Shown: positions 8,472 through 18,260, numbered from the stretch's first letter. The stretch: DNA of 64,000 nt from Aquimonas voraii (GCF_900101825.1 NZ_FNAG01000004.1:62001-126000); one strand, 5' to 3'. Translations and numbers: made by a program. Notes: a model not told the origin generated them from the sequence alone.

Positions 8472-11400
8472 TCAGCAGGCCACGCGATTGCGGCCGGACT
8501 GTTTGGCCGAGTACAGGGCCGCATCGGCCTGCGACAGCATGCGGTCGTAGTCGGCGTGGCCCTCGTGCGAGGCCAGGCCGATGCTGATTGTGATGCGCAG
8601 GCCCGGGGCGATCATGTCGAGCTCCAGCCGCTCGATGCCGGCGCGGACGCGCTCGCACACCGCCAGCGCGTCCGACAGGCGGGTGTTCGGCAGCAGCAGG
8701 GCGAACTCCTCGCCGCCCCAGCGCGCCACCGTGTCGATGTCGCGGCAGAGCGCGCGCATGCGCTCTGCCACAGCGCGCAGTACAGCGTCCCCGGCGGCGT
8801 GTGAGAGCTCATCGTTGACGCGCTTGAACTGGTCGAGATCGACCAGGGCCACGCACAGCGGCTGCTCGCTGCGGCCGGCGCGGGCGAACTCGTAGGCCAG
8901 CAGCTCGTCGAAGGCGCGGCGGTTGGCCAGCCCGGTCAGCGCGTCCTCGCGGGCCTGGCGCTCGAAAGCGTCGGCCTGCTGGCGCAGCTGCTGCATCAGC
9001 TGGTTCTTCTCGCGATCGGCTTCCTGCAGGCGCTGCGCCTGCAGACGCAGGTCGGCGGTGCGCTGCTCGACCAGCTCGCGCAGGCGCAGTTCGTTGTGCG
9101 TCACCCGTCGCAGCCGGCGCTGAAGGAGGCGCTGCACGAAGAGGGCAGCGCCGGCCGCCAGCAGCAGCCAGGCCCAGGGGCGCTGCCACAGCTGCGGAGC
9201 GATCTCGAAGTCGATGCGGGCGGAGCCTTCGCTCCAGGGCCCGTTGGGATGCGCGGCCTGCACGCGCAGGCTGTACTCGCCGGGGCCGAGGTTGGTGAAC
9301 ACCGCGCTGCGCTGTTCGCCGCGCTCCACCCAGTCCTCGTCGAAGCCCTCCAGCCGGTAGCGGTAGCGCACGCGCTGGGGCATCACGAAGGCCAAACCGG
9401 TGAAGCCGATCTCGATGCGGCCGGTGCCGGCCGGCAGCTGCAGTGCGGGGGACGGCGCCAGCGCATGGCCATCGACCAGCACCGACTCGATGACCACTGG
9501 CGGGGCCTGTTCGGCGAAGTCGTCGAGGCGGGCCGGGGTGATGTAGGCGACACCCTGGGCGGTGGCGATCCACAGGCTGTCGTCGCCGCGGCGCACGGCG
9601 GCCGGCGAGGAGCCACCGTTGCACTGCGCGCTGGCCATGCCGTCGGCCTCGGTGAACTGCTCGTAGGGCACCGCTTCGCCGCTGCCGTTGGCATGGGCAT
9701 GGGCTGCGGCGCTCGGTACGCGCAGCACACCGCGGTTGCCGGTCAGCCAGAGGTCGCCGGCGGCATCCTGCAGCACCGCGAAGAATTTCTCGAAGGGCAG
9801 GCCAGCGGCGTGGCCCACCGCTGCGATGCGGCCGTCACTGCGCCGCCAGCGCAGCAGGCCGCGATCCGTCGCCAGCCACAGTGCGCGTTCGCGCTGATCC
9901 TCGTGCATGGCGAACACCGACTCGACGCCGAGCTCGCCGCCGAGGTCGATGGTCTCGACCTCGCCAGCGCGGATGCGGCCGAGGCCCGTTCCGGTGCCGA
10001 CCCAGAGGTCGCCTTCGGAATCCTCGAACAGGCTGACGATGTAGTCGCCGGGCAGGCCGTCGCTGCGCAGGAACAGCTGCTGCGCACCGCCCCGGCGCAG
10101 GACCAGGCCGTGGGTGGTGCCGATCCAGAGCGCTCCGTCCTCGGTTTCGAGCAGGGCGCGAACCTCGTTCGAGGGCAGCCCCGAGGCGCGGTCGAGGCGT
10201 TCGGCCACGCGGCTGTCCTGCACGCGCAGGGCGCCGCTCTGGTAGCTGCCGATCCAAACGCCGCGCGCGCTGCGGGCGAGACTGAGCACCGAGAGCTCGG
10301 CCAGCTCGCCGGCTTGGCCGCTGCCTCGGCCGGGCTCGGGCCAGGGACGCACGCCGTGGCCGTTGATGCGGCTGAGCCCGTGGCTGGTGCCGACCAGCAG
10401 GCTGCCGTCGGGCAGCTCCAGCAGGCTGCGCACGAAGTCATCGGCGAGCCCATGGCGGCGCACCAGGGATGAGAACGGTGCCGAGCCCAGCCGTACCAGG
10501 CCGCCATTGGTGCCGACCCAGAGGTTGCCCTCGCGGTCCTCGAAAAGCGCCAGCACGCGGTTGTTGGGCAGGCCGCTGAGCGTGTCCAGCGAGTCCAGCA
10601 CTGCGCCGCTGCGACGGAACAGGCCCTCGGAGATCGTGCCGATCCACAGCTGGCCGTGGCGGTCGCGCAGCAGGCGGCTGATCGACGAGGCGGCCAGCTC
10701 GGGCTCGATGGCCTCGAAGGCAAGGTCAGGGTCGGCTGCCGCCGCCACCGGCTGTCGTGAGGAAAACAGGCCGCGCTCGGTGCCGACCAGCAGGTGGCCC
10801 TGCGGACCCAGCAGCAGCGAGAGCACGCGGCGCTCGCCGATCGCACCTTCGCGATCCGGTGCGGGCAGCAGGCGCTCGTCCTGGGCGCGCATCAGGCCGC
10901 GCGAAGTGCCGACCCAGATCCGCCCCAGCGCATCCTCCGCCAGCGCGTAGACGCTGCCGCCGCCGGTCTCGGGCGAGACGCTGAAGTGCTCGCGGGTGCC
11001 GTCGGTGCCGACCCGCATCAGACCGCCGTTCTCGGTACCGGCCCAGAGCCGGCCGCTGCGGTCGCGCAGCACTTCGGTGACCAGGGCGGGGGCTGCCGGC
11101 AGGCGCTCCCAGCGGCCATCGGCCAAGCGCACGATGCCGCCGCGTGATCCCGCGACCAGTAGCCCGCCGCCGGGCTCCAGCGCCAGCGCGCGCACCCCCG
11201 AATCGAGCATGCCGGTGCCGGCGTTGTAGTCGAAATTCTGGAAGCGCAGGCCGCTGTAGCGCACCGCGCCCTCCCAGGTGCCCAGCCACAGGTAGCCGTC
11301 AGGGCTCTGGACGATGGCGTTGACCGTGTTGTGCGGCAGGCCCTCGCGGGTGGTCCAGACCTCGAGGTTGTACTGGTCCAGCGGTCGCGGCACGGGGCTG

Positions 11401-11564
11401 TCCGCCAGCGCGCCCCGCATCAGGCCCAATACCAGGGCGAGGCTCGCCAAGGCCTGCAGCGCGAGGCGCCACGGCGATGTGCGGGAGAAAGCCGGAACCG
11501 CAAGGCAGGCAGGGCAGGGCATCAGGGGCAGGCAAATGTCGAGGTCAGCGAGCCCCTGTCGCAT
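8472..11564 (-). CDS. Two-component propeller sensor diguanylate cyclase
   Basis: A probable membrane-anchored sensor of about 1030 residues. After an N-terminal hydrophobic signal come many Reg_prop repeats (patterns such as GYLWLGTWEGAVRY, LWIGTISEGLFR, LWVGTNGGLVRL) making two beta-propellers. Next are a Y_Y_Y domain (FTNLGPGEYSLRVQA), a transmembrane helix (WAWLLLAAGAALFVQ, near 800), a coiled coil and a GGDEF domain with GGEEF at about 950-954. RDID forms an intact I-site five residues earlier. The periplasmic propeller should bind a ligand, often a glycan in related sensors, and drive c-di-GMP synthesis inside. Met15 (11522) is an alternative start closer to the hydrophobic segment. Confidence 0.92.
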   Translation of the reverse strand: MRQGLADLDICLPLMPCPACLAVPAFSRTSPWRLALQALASLALVLGLMRGALADSPVPRPLDQYNLEVWTTREGLPHNTVNAIVQSPDGYLWLGTWEGAVRYSGLRFQNFDYNAGTGMLDSGVRALALEPGGGLLVAGSRGGIVRLADGRWERLPAAPALVTEVLRDRSGRLWAGTENGGLMRVGTDGTREHFSVSPETGGGSVYALAEDALGRIWVGTSRGLMRAQDERLLPAPDREGAIGERRVLSLLLGPQGHLLVGTERGLFSSRQPVAAAADPDLAFEAIEPELAASSISRLLRDRHGQLWIGTISEGLFRRSGAVLDSLDTLSGLPNNRVLALFEDREGNLWVGTNGGLVRLGSAPFSSLVRRHGLADDFVRSLLELPDGSLLVGTSHGLSRINGHGVRPWPEPGRGSGQAGELAELSVLSLARSARGVWIGSYQSGALRVQDSRVAERLDRASGLPSNEVRALLETEDGALWIGTTHGLVLRRGGAQQLFLRSDGLPGDYIVSLFEDSEGDLWVGTGTGLGRIRAGEVETIDLGGELGVESVFAMHEDQRERALWLATDRGLLRWRRSDGRIAAVGHAAGLPFEKFFAVLQDAAGDLWLTGNRGVLRVPSAAAHAHANGSGEAVPYEQFTEADGMASAQCNGGSSPAAVRRGDDSLWIATAQGVAYITPARLDDFAEQAPPVVIESVLVDGHALAPSPALQLPAGTGRIEIGFTGLAFVMPQRVRYRYRLEGFDEDWVERGEQRSAVFTNLGPGEYSLRVQAAHPNGPWSEGSARIDFEIAPQLWQRPWAWLLLAAGAALFVQRLLQRRLRRVTHNELRLRELVEQRTADLRLQAQRLQEADREKNQLMQQLRQQADAFERQAREDALTGLANRRAFDELLAYEFARAGRSEQPLCVALVDLDQFKRVNDELSHAAGDAVLRAVAERMRALCRDIDTVARWGGEEFALLLPNTRLSDALAVCERVRAGIERLELDMIAPGLRITISIGLASHEGHADYDRMLSQADAALYSAKQSGRNRVAC

Positions 11565-11648
11565 GCAAGACCTGAACCGTCAACGACGGTGACGTTGTGA
11601 AGCCGGCCGCGGCGGCGGGAGGCGGGGCCGTCGCGGCCGCGGCGGGCT

Positions 11649-12572
11649 TCAGCCCACCGCTTCCAGCCAGCCGTAGCGGTCCGGCGTGCGGCCATTGAAC
11701 AGGCCGAAGAACAGCTCCTGGATGCGCGCCGTGACCGGGCCGGGCTTGCCGCTGCCAACCGGCTTGCCGTCAACGCTGCGGATCGGGGTGATCTCGGCGG
11801 CGGTACCGCACATGAACAGTTCGTCGCACAGGTACAGGTACTCGCGCGGCATGTCGCGTTCGACCACCTCGATGCCGTGCTCGCGGGCGAGCGTCATGAT
11901 GCTGTGGCGGGTGATGCCGTTGAGGATCGCCGCCGAGGCCGGCGTCGTGTGCAGGGCGCCGTTGAAGACCAGGAACAGGTTCTCGCCCGCGCCTTCGCTG
12001 AGCAGGCCGGTCGAGGCCAGGGCGATGCCCTCGCCGAAGCCCAGACGCCGCGCCTCGCGCGCGATCAGCTGGCCGGAAAGGTAGTTGCCGCCGGCCTTGG
12101 CGCCGGTCGGGATGGTGTTCGGCGCCATCCGCTGCCAGCTCGACACGCAGGCGTCGATGCCCTGCTCCAGCACGCCGGCGCCGAGGTAGGCGCCCATGTT
12201 CCAGGCGGCCACGGCGACGTCCGTGGGGCAGTCGGCAGACAGGCCGAAGCCGCCCAGGCCACGATAGGCCACTGGCCGCAGATAGCCCTTGCCAAGGCCG
12301 TTGCGCTTCAGCACCTCACGGCAGGCCTGGGCCAGCGTGGCGAGGTCGTAGGGCATGGGGATGTCGTAGATCTTCGCCGAATGGAACAGCCGCACCAGAT
12401 GGTCGGTGAGGCGGAAGATCGCCGGGCCGTTCGGCGTCTCGTAGCTGCGGATGCCCTCGAACACGGACGAGCCGTAGTGCAGGGCATGTGCCATCACGTG
12501 CGTGGTGGCCTCGGCCCAGGGCTTGATCGCGCCGTTCTGCCAGATGAATTCGGGGTACTGCGGAGTGCTCAT
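11649..12572 (-). CDS. ilvE: Branched-chain amino acid aminotransferase
   Basis: A 307-residue PLP-dependent fold type IV transaminase, catalysing the final step of valine, leucine and isoleucine synthesis (and the first of their breakdown) with 2-oxoglutarate/glutamate. Typical motifs are HALHYGSSVFEGIR, GYLRPVAYRG, the PLP lysine K159 in TGAKAGGNYL and the phosphate-binding TAAEITPI. Length matches the family. I chose the ATG at 12572, which begins MSTPQYPEFIWQNG. The frame extends 24 codons upstream without similarity to the family. It is a single gene on the minus strand, 107 bases from yraN, and may share a promoter with the lpoA-yraN unit. Confidence 0.95.
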   Translation of the reverse strand: MSTPQYPEFIWQNGAIKPWAEATTHVMAHALHYGSSVFEGIRSYETPNGPAIFRLTDHLVRLFHSAKIYDIPMPYDLATLAQACREVLKRNGLGKGYLRPVAYRGLGGFGLSADCPTDVAVAAWNMGAYLGAGVLEQGIDACVSSWQRMAPNTIPTGAKAGGNYLSGQLIAREARRLGFGEGIALASTGLLSEGAGENLFLVFNGALHTTPASAAILNGITRHSIMTLAREHGIEVVERDMPREYLYLCDELFMCGTAAEITPIRSVDGKPVGSGKPGPVTARIQELFFGLFNGRTPDRYGWLEAVG

Positions 12573-12679
12573 GGGCGCGTGCTTCGGGGCTTGAGAAGGG
12601 CCCCGGATGATGCGCGAGCGTTCAGTGGTGCGGCAAGGCGACAAAGGTCATCGCGGAGAGTTCGTCGGAAGCGCGATTC

Positions 12680-13048
12680 TCAGGCCGATTCGAGCACATG
12701 TTGCAGCCAGTGCAGGCGCTCACTCGCGCCCTGGCCTTCGATGGCGACCACGTCGAAGCGGCAGGGACGCTTGGCCAGCGCCGGGTTCGCCGCCAGATAG
12801 GCCTGGGCGGCCTGCCACAGGCGCTGGCGCTTGGCCGCCCCGATCGAGGCCAGCGCCCCGCCGTGGCTGCCGCTGCGGCGGTAGCGCACCTCGACGAAGA
12901 CCAGCATCTCGCCGGCCTCCATCACCAGGTCAAGCTCGCCGAAGCGGTAGCGCACGTTGGCGGCGCGGAAGCGCAGGCCCTGCGCCTCCAGATGCGCGCG
13001 TGCCTGGGCTTCGCGGCGTGCGCCCTCAGCGGTGACCGGCGCTGCCAT
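12680..13048 (-). CDS. yraN: YraN/UPF0102 family nuclease-like protein
   Basis: A 122-residue protein of the UPF0102 family with a restriction-endonuclease-like fold. The conserved core GELDLVM...LVFVEVRYR carries the acidic residues and basic partner of the PD-(D/E)XK pattern. Its start codon lies 23 bases inside the end of lpoA, indicating translational coupling. The same pair is adjacent in Escherichia coli. The precise role is unknown, with genome maintenance or DNA uptake proposed for the family. Confidence 0.92.
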   Translation of the reverse strand: MAAPVTAEGARREAQARAHLEAQGLRFRAANVRYRFGELDLVMEAGEMLVFVEVRYRRSGSHGGALASIGAAKRQRLWQAAQAYLAANPALAKRPCRFDVVAIEGQGASERLHWLQHVLESA

Positions 13049-14810
13049 CGAGCAGCAGGCCCGTCTCTTCGCCAGGAATGCGCTGGGCGCGGCCGCCCTG
13101 GAATCGGCCCCAGCCTGGGCGGCGCTGGATCTGGCCGAACTCGTCGAGGCTCAGGCTGCCGCTGGCGCCCTCGATGGCGCTGCCCGGCATGCGCGCCAGC
13201 GCCGGCAGCGCGGCCAGCACGCGGTAGGCGTCGAGGCCGAAGGCGAACAGCCGTGCGGAGGCGCCCTGCGCGGTGCCGAGGCGGCGGGTGTCGTCCTGCG
13301 CTGGCAGGCCGGGGCCGCTGGCGCCCAGCAGCCAGGGCAGTTCGGTGAACTCGATGCCGTCGAAATCGCGCTCGGGGCGGGCGCCGGCATCGGCGCCGCG
13401 GATCTGCGAGCTGGCCAGCAGCGGGCGATCAAAAATGCCGGCCGAGCGCAGCTGTGGCACCAGCAGGCGCGCCTGCTCGAAGCGCAGGGCGAGGTAGATG
13501 GCGTCCACATCCACCAGCACGGCACCCGATCGATCCGGGGTTTCCGGTTGGATCTCCGGTGTGCGCGTGCCGGCTGTGGCGATGGCACGCTGGATCTCCG
13601 CCGAGTAGTCCGGGCTGCCCTCGGGCAGCTGGATCTCGGTCACCACGCTGCCGCCGCCGCGGGCGAAGGTTGGCAGCAGAGCGGCCAGCACGCGACGCGC
13701 ATGCTCGTCGCCGCCGTTGGCAACAAGAATGCGACGGTAGCCCAGTGCCAGCAGGCGCTCGGCCGCGGCGACGCCTTCGTCTTCGGGGCTGAGCGCGAAA
13801 CTCTGGCTGCCGGGGGGCGGGGTGACCGTGCCGCGGTTCAGCGCCAGCACCGGCACCTGCAGGGTGCCCATCTCGAACAGCGCGCCCACGGCTTCGCGCG
13901 AGAGCGGGCCGACGATGCGTTCGGCGCCGTCGGCGCTGGCCTCGCGGAAGGCCTGCAGGTTCTGCTCGACGCTGTCGCCGGCGTCGTACAGCACCACTTC
14001 GGGGCGTTCGCCGGCATCGGCGTAGTAGGCGGACATGAAGCCGTCGCGCACGGCTTCGCCGGCGGCCGCCAGCGGGCCGCTGCGCGGCAGCAGCAGGGCG
14101 ACGCGGCGGGCGCGTTGGTCCGGGGAGACGATGGCAACGCCGGACCCAGACGGCATCGCCAAGCCCAGCGAGCGCAGCTGGCGCGCGGCGTGGTCGTACA
14201 GCGGCTCACCGCGGCGCAGGGCGGCACTCGCGCGCTGCAGCTCGGCGGGGCGCATCTGGCCGAGCAGGGAGGTGATGGCCTGGGCGTTCTCGGCGCGCTC
14301 GCCCTCCGGCAGCCAGGCTTCGAGCGCAGCTCGCTCACGCGCCGCTTCGAAGGGGCGGTCGAGCCCGGCATAGGCCTGGGCGCGCAGGAAATACACCCGA
14401 TCGCGCTGCGCTTCCGGCACCGCCTCGATGGGCTGGCCGAGCACGTCCAGCGCGCGCTGCGGATTGCGGTCGGCGATGGCCAGCTCGGCGCGCAGCAGAT
14501 TGAGGCGCAGCAGACCATCGGCATCGAGACGACGCTCGCCGACGTTCGCCACCAGCGGCCGCGCCTGCTCGATCTGCCCATCCTCGCGCCAGGCCTCGGC
14601 GGCGCGCAGGGTCAGCAGATCGCGTTGCGCGCGCGAACGCTTGGCCGCATCGAGAAAGGCCTGTGCCGCCATCGGGAAGTCGCCCTCGGCATACAGGCGC
14701 TCGGCCATCTCCTGCTCGGGCGAGGTCGAGGCGCGGGTCGGCGTGCTGTCGCAGCCGCTCAGGGCGGTGGCGATCAGAAGGGCGCAGAACAGGGGGCGCA
14801 GACGGCGCAT
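13026..14810 (-). CDS. lpoA: Penicillin-binding protein activator LpoA (lipoprotein)
   Basis: A 594-residue outer-membrane lipoprotein. The signal peptide ends in the lipobox LSGC, with Cys at about position 20. The N-terminal half is a helical TPR-like domain ([17 protein letters not shown], repeats of ALDVLGQP). The C-terminal half is a periplasmic-binding-protein-like domain ([22 protein letters not shown]). In E. coli LpoA stimulates PBP1A from the outer membrane. The ATG at 14810 gives a perfect lipoprotein signal, whereas the longer frame from 14942 includes repeat-encoded residues. It is divergent from rsmI and overlaps yraN, the same order as in enterobacteria. Confidence 0.9.
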   Translation of the reverse strand: MRRLRPLFCALLIATALSGCDSTPTRASTSPEQEMAERLYAEGDFPMAAQAFLDAAKRSRAQRDLLTLRAAEAWREDGQIEQARPLVANVGERRLDADGLLRLNLLRAELAIADRNPQRALDVLGQPIEAVPEAQRDRVYFLRAQAYAGLDRPFEAARERAALEAWLPEGERAENAQAITSLLGQMRPAELQRASAALRRGEPLYDHAARQLRSLGLAMPSGSGVAIVSPDQRARRVALLLPRSGPLAAAGEAVRDGFMSAYYADAGERPEVVLYDAGDSVEQNLQAFREASADGAERIVGPLSREAVGALFEMGTLQVPVLALNRGTVTPPPGSQSFALSPEDEGVAAAERLLALGYRRILVANGGDEHARRVLAALLPTFARGGGSVVTEIQLPEGSPDYSAEIQRAIATAGTRTPEIQPETPDRSGAVLVDVDAIYLALRFEQARLLVPQLRSAGIFDRPLLASSQIRGADAGARPERDFDGIEFTELPWLLGASGPGLPAQDDTRRLGTAQGASARLFAFGLDAYRVLAALPALARMPGSAIEGASGSLSLDEFGQIQRRPGWGRFQGGRAQRIPGEETGLLLDGSAGHR

Positions 14811-14852
14811 GGGCTGGGGCTCGGCGGCAGACTCGGAACGCGGAGTGTAAGA

Positions 14853-14885
14853 GCGGGGATTGGGGATTGGGGATTCGGGATTCAG
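14853..14885 (+). repeat. GGGATTGGGGATTC-type repeat
   Basis: Three tandem units of GGGGATT followed by CGGGATTC lie just upstream of lpoA. An inverted partner occurs at 14996-15026, so the two bracket the lpoA/rsmI divergent promoter region. Confidence 0.75.
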
Positions 14886-14995
14886 GAACCGATGCCTTTC
14901 GTGCACACGAGGATCGTCTCCGAGCCATGCATGCGCCCGCAACGGTTAGCATGGCGGTCCCTCGCAGCGCAGCCTTGAGCCTGTCGCCGCGCCCC

Positions 14996-15026
14996 ACGAA
15001 TCCCCACTCCCGAATCCCCAATCCCG
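14996..15026 (-). repeat. GGGATTGGGGATTC-type repeat, inverted partner
   Basis: CGAATCCCCACTCCCGAATC followed by CCCAATCCCG directly precedes the GTG start of rsmI. It is inverted relative to 14853-14885 and could pair with it in single strands or RNA. Confidence 0.75.
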
Positions 15027-15889
15027 TGCCTTCAAACGGCTGCCTCCACGTCGTCGCCACGCCCATCGGCCATCTCGATGACCTGTCCCCGCGCGCGCAG
15101 CAGGTGTTGGCCGAGGCCGACCTGATCTGCGCCGAGGACACCCGCCACACCCAGCAACTGCTGGCTGCGAAGGGCTTGAAGCGTCCCCTGCTGGCCCTGC
15201 ACGAGCACAACGAGTCGGCCCAGGTCGAGGCGGTGCTGGCGCGGCTGCGCGCGGGCGAGCAGATCGCGCTCGTCTCCGATGCCGGCACGCCCTTGATCAG
15301 CGATCCCGGTTTCCGCCTGGTCTGCGCCGCGCGTGCGGCCGGCCTGAAGGTGAGCCCGGTGCCCGGGCCCTGCGCGGCGATCGCCGCGCTGTCGGTGGCG
15401 GGCCTGCCGTCCGATCGTTTCGCTTTCGAAGGTTTCCTGCCGGCCAAGTCCGGCGCGCGCCGAGAGCGCCTGCAGGCCCTGCTGGGCGAGCCACGTACGC
15501 TCGTGTTCTACGAGTCCAGCCACCGCATCCTCGAATCCCTGGAGGACGCCGCCACGGTGTTCGGCGAGGCCCGTCGCGCGGTGATCGCGCGTGAGCTCAC
15601 CAAGCTCTTCGAGACCGTGCTCGACGGCCGCCTGCCGCAGCTGGTCGAGGCCTTGCGGGCCGATCCCAACCAGCAGCGCGGCGAGTTCGTGCTGATGATC
15701 GAGGGCGCGCCCGAAGACAGTGATGCCGCGCTGCGCGAGGGCCAGCGCATCTTCGCGGTGCTGCGCGAGCACCTGCCGGCTTCGAAGGCCGCCAAGCTCG
15801 CGGCCGAGCTCTCGGGCGCGCCGCGCAAGGCGCTGTACGCGGCTGCCAGCGAAGGCGGAGCCGCGGGTTCAGCGGCTGCGTCACTTTAG
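15026..15889 (+). CDS. rsmI: 16S rRNA (cytidine-2'-O)-methyltransferase RsmI
   Basis: A 287-residue enzyme that 2'-O-methylates C1402 of 16S rRNA in the ribosomal decoding centre, using SAM. Conserved elements are LHVVATPIGHLDDLS, ICAEDTRHT, the tetrapyrrole-methylase loop LVSDAGTPLISDPG, VPGPCAAIAALSVAGLP and FYESSHRI. The GTG at 15026 begins right before the conserved first strand. The frame is open far upstream, but that part is encoded by an intergenic repeat. rsmI is divergent from lpoA and is followed 19 bases later by rnpB, as in many gammaproteobacteria. Confidence 0.95.
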   Translation: MPSNGCLHVVATPIGHLDDLSPRAQQVLAEADLICAEDTRHTQQLLAAKGLKRPLLALHEHNESAQVEAVLARLRAGEQIALVSDAGTPLISDPGFRLVCAARAAGLKVSPVPGPCAAIAALSVAGLPSDRFAFEGFLPAKSGARRERLQALLGEPRTLVFYESSHRILESLEDAATVFGEARRAVIARELTKLFETVLDGRLPQLVEALRADPNQQRGEFVLMIEGAPEDSDAALREGQRIFAVLREHLPASKAAKLAAELSGAPRKALYAAASEGGAAGSAAASL

Positions 15890-15893
15890 CGCG

Positions 15894-15899
15894 TACACT
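15894..15899 (+). promoter_or_regulatory. Putative -10 box of rnpB
   Basis: TACACT (three bases matching the strongest positions of TATAAT) sits 10 bases before the expected 5' end of RNase P RNA and just after the rsmI stop. It is followed by a GC-rich discriminator, as in stable-RNA promoters. A clear -35 box was not found. Confidence 0.5.
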
Positions 15900-15908
15900 G
15901 CGCGCCGC

Positions 15909-16260
<352 letters not shown>

Positions 16261-16276
16261 GCCCCTATCGAGCTTG

Positions 16277-16311
16277 GCCGGCCGGCGCATGTGACTCATG
16301 CGTCGGCCGGC
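16277..16311. terminator. Bidirectional terminator between rnpB and a convergent gene
   Basis: GCCGGCCGGCGCATG and CATGCGTCGGCCGGC form a 15-base stem with one mismatch and a five-base loop. The stop codon of the convergent methyltransferase gene (16296-16298) is inside the hairpin. There is no long T-run on either side, so termination strength is uncertain. Confidence 0.65.
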
Positions 16312-17300
16312 TCTGCGTCCACCGTGCGCACGATCTCAAAGCCCGGATCGCTGCCCAGCCGATAGCGGCAGGCGAAGCGCTCGCCGCCGCGCATGGCGCC
16401 CAGTGCGTGCAGCACCAGCGGATGGGTGAGCCCCGAGTCGTAGTCGTCCAGCACATCGACCTCGCTGGCTTCGATGCGGGTGCGCAGGATCAGCGACAAG
16501 CCCTGCGGAATCGCGCGCGGAATCAGCACGTCCGGGCAGTCGACGCGGCCATCGGCGAGGCGCTCTGCCAGATCAGGCACGCTGCGCTGCGAGAGCTCCA
16601 CGAGTTCGCCCAGCGCGATCCGCAGGCGCTCGGCATCGGGGTCGAACTCGCGCGCGAGGTCGGCCAGCGCCGCGCTGACCCGGATACGCGCAGGCACCAG
16701 TGCCACATTCGGCGCGCACTGCGGCAGCAGGTTCGCCAGCACGGCCAGCTGCGGCTCATGGGCCAGCGCGCGCTGCATCAGCTCTGCGACGAGCACGTCG
16801 ACCGCCATGTCGGTTGGCAGCCGGAGCGTCGCCGCATCGCCGCAGCGGCTGGGTAGCAGCCGGTCGGCCACGCCCGCCGCAGCACACAGGGCCTCGGCGC
16901 TGGCCAGCGAATCCGCATGTACGTCCAGCAGGCAGACTCGCAGGCGTTCGGCCGGATAGCGGGCCAGCAGCGGCAGCACCAGGCTGGCAAACGGCCCGCA
17001 GCCGGCATACAGCAGGCAGGCCGTGTCCGCCTGCTGCAGTCGTCGCTGGATCGCCGCATCGGCCGCGCGCAGCAGCACCACGCTGCGCTGGAAATCGAGC
17101 AGGCAGCGCGCCGCCTCCAGCGCCGACAGGGCCTTGCCCGAGGCCAGCGCGCTGGCCTGCTCCGAGAGCTCGCCGGCGAGTGCCATGCATTCGTTGAACA
17201 GGTCTTCGCAGGTCGAGCGCAGCAGCCCGGGCGGGGAGCGGCGATCCAGCATCACGGCTGTGCGGGTCTGCAGGCGCTCGGCGAAATCCTCGCTTTCCAT
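16296..17300 (-). CDS. PRMT-like SAM-dependent methyltransferase
   Basis: About 334 residues. The N-terminal third is helical. It is followed by a class I methyltransferase core with motif I LLYAGCGPFASLVLPLL, an acidic end of strand 2 (VCLLDVHADSLA) and VDVLVAELMQRALAHEPQLAVL, which resembles the acidic double-E loop of protein arginine methyltransferases. The C-terminal part is beta-rich (IRVSAALAD...), as in PRMT barrels. The assignment is tentative, and the substrate is unknown. Starts at 17300 or 17309 are most plausible. The frame is open to 17411, but no better ribosome site is visible. It converges with rnpB. Confidence 0.5.
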   Translation of the reverse strand: MESEDFAERLQTRTAVMLDRRSPPGLLRSTCEDLFNECMALAGELSEQASALASGKALSALEAARCLLDFQRSVVLLRAADAAIQRRLQQADTACLLYAGCGPFASLVLPLLARYPAERLRVCLLDVHADSLASAEALCAAAGVADRLLPSRCGDAATLRLPTDMAVDVLVAELMQRALAHEPQLAVLANLLPQCAPNVALVPARIRVSAALADLAREFDPDAERLRIALGELVELSQRSVPDLAERLADGRVDCPDVLIPRAIPQGLSLILRTRIEASEVDVLDDYDSGLTHPLVLHALGAMRGGERFACRYRLGSDPGFEIVRTVDAEPADA

Positions 17301-17672
17301 GGGGCGCATGCGCTGGGAGGTGGGGAACGCATCCTGCCCGATCCGGCCCGTTGCGGCGGCGGCGACGGCGTGTTCTGCCGGCTGCGGCAGCCAGCTGCCT
17401 GTTGGGGGCACGAAGATTCGGAGCGCGCTGCGGCCCGAGGCAACGGTCGTGCGGTTCCCAGCGCGGCAGTCTGAATCAGAAGTGATCGTGAATCAGGCGC
17501 GCGCCTGCGTGTTCAGCCGGTCGTCAATTGCCGATGGCAAGACTCCGCCCCGCTGCCCCTCGGGACGGCGGCGAGCCAAGTGTCCCCGCCATCCCCGCAG
17601 CGCCCGGAATGAATCCGGGCCGTGCTTCTGCACCCGCAGAGGCCACCTGACAAACACACGGAGGTTTCACCC
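17301..17672. other. Intergenic region upstream of ax21
   Basis: About 370 bases lie between the divergent methyltransferase and ax21 genes. No gene is seen. It should contain both promoters. CACGGAGG at 17657-17664 is the strong ribosome site of ax21. Confidence 0.4.
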
Positions 17673-18236
17673 ATGAAGCGTTCCCTCGTCACCCTCGGTC
17701 TGCTGGCTCTCCTGCCGGTGGCCGCCAGCGCCAGCGATCTGTCCTACAGCTACGTTGAAGGCGGCTATACCCGCGTCAACGGCCTCGGCGCGAAGGTCGA
17801 CGGCGCCGCCCTCAACGGTTCGGTTGCGCTCGGCTCGCGTTTCCATGCGTTCGGCGGCTACGAGACTCTGGACATCGATCTCGTGGAGTCCGATGTTGAC
17901 AGCTGGACTCTGGGCTTCGGCTACAACCAGGAGCTGAGCCAGAGCACCGACCTCGTGGCCCGTCTCGGCTACCGCAACTTCGACTTCAGCGGCCCGTTCG
18001 ACCTGTCCTTCGACGGCGAGTCCTACTTCACTGAAGTCGGCGTGCGCAGCCAGCTGGCGCCCAGCTTCGAGGGCTATCTCTACGCCGGCTACGAGCGTCC
18101 GCAGGGCGGTGGTGGCGACTACTACGGCCGCATCGGCGGCCAGTACAACTTCAACCCGAGCTGGGGTCTGGTGGCCGACGTTCGCTTCGGTGACGGCGCC
18201 GAGCAGTACTTCGTCGGCCCGCGCTTCACCTTCTGA
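17673..18236 (+). CDS. ax21: Ax21-family outer-membrane protein
   Basis: A 187-residue exported protein with signal peptide MKRSLVTLGLLALLPVAASA. The mature protein starts DLSYSYVEGGYTRVNG, has repeated aromatic beta-strands (FHAFGGYETLDIDL, GFGYNQELSQSTDLVARLGYRNF, LYAGYERPQGG) and ends VGPRFTF, an outer-membrane insertion signal. Length and architecture fit the Ax21 family of Xanthomonadaceae, first reported in connection with diffusible-signal-factor biology and secreted in vesicles. A strong GGAGG site precedes the ATG, and a clear terminator follows. A longer paralogue lies at 4628-5326. Confidence 0.85.
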   Translation: MKRSLVTLGLLALLPVAASASDLSYSYVEGGYTRVNGLGAKVDGAALNGSVALGSRFHAFGGYETLDIDLVESDVDSWTLGFGYNQELSQSTDLVARLGYRNFDFSGPFDLSFDGESYFTEVGVRSQLAPSFEGYLYAGYERPQGGGGDYYGRIGGQYNFNPSWGLVADVRFGDGAEQYFVGPRFTF

Positions 18237-18260
18237 GGCGAGCGCCAGCCTGTAGTTCCC

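Noticed and set aside
6567-8804. 745-codon plus-strand frame opposite the diguanylate cyclases
   Set aside because: Antisense to two GGDEF genes. Composition rich in Gln/Gly/Ala/His without motifs.
12957-14978. 673-codon plus-strand frame opposite lpoA
   Set aside because: lpoA has lipobox and known synteny. The opposite frame has no protein-like features.
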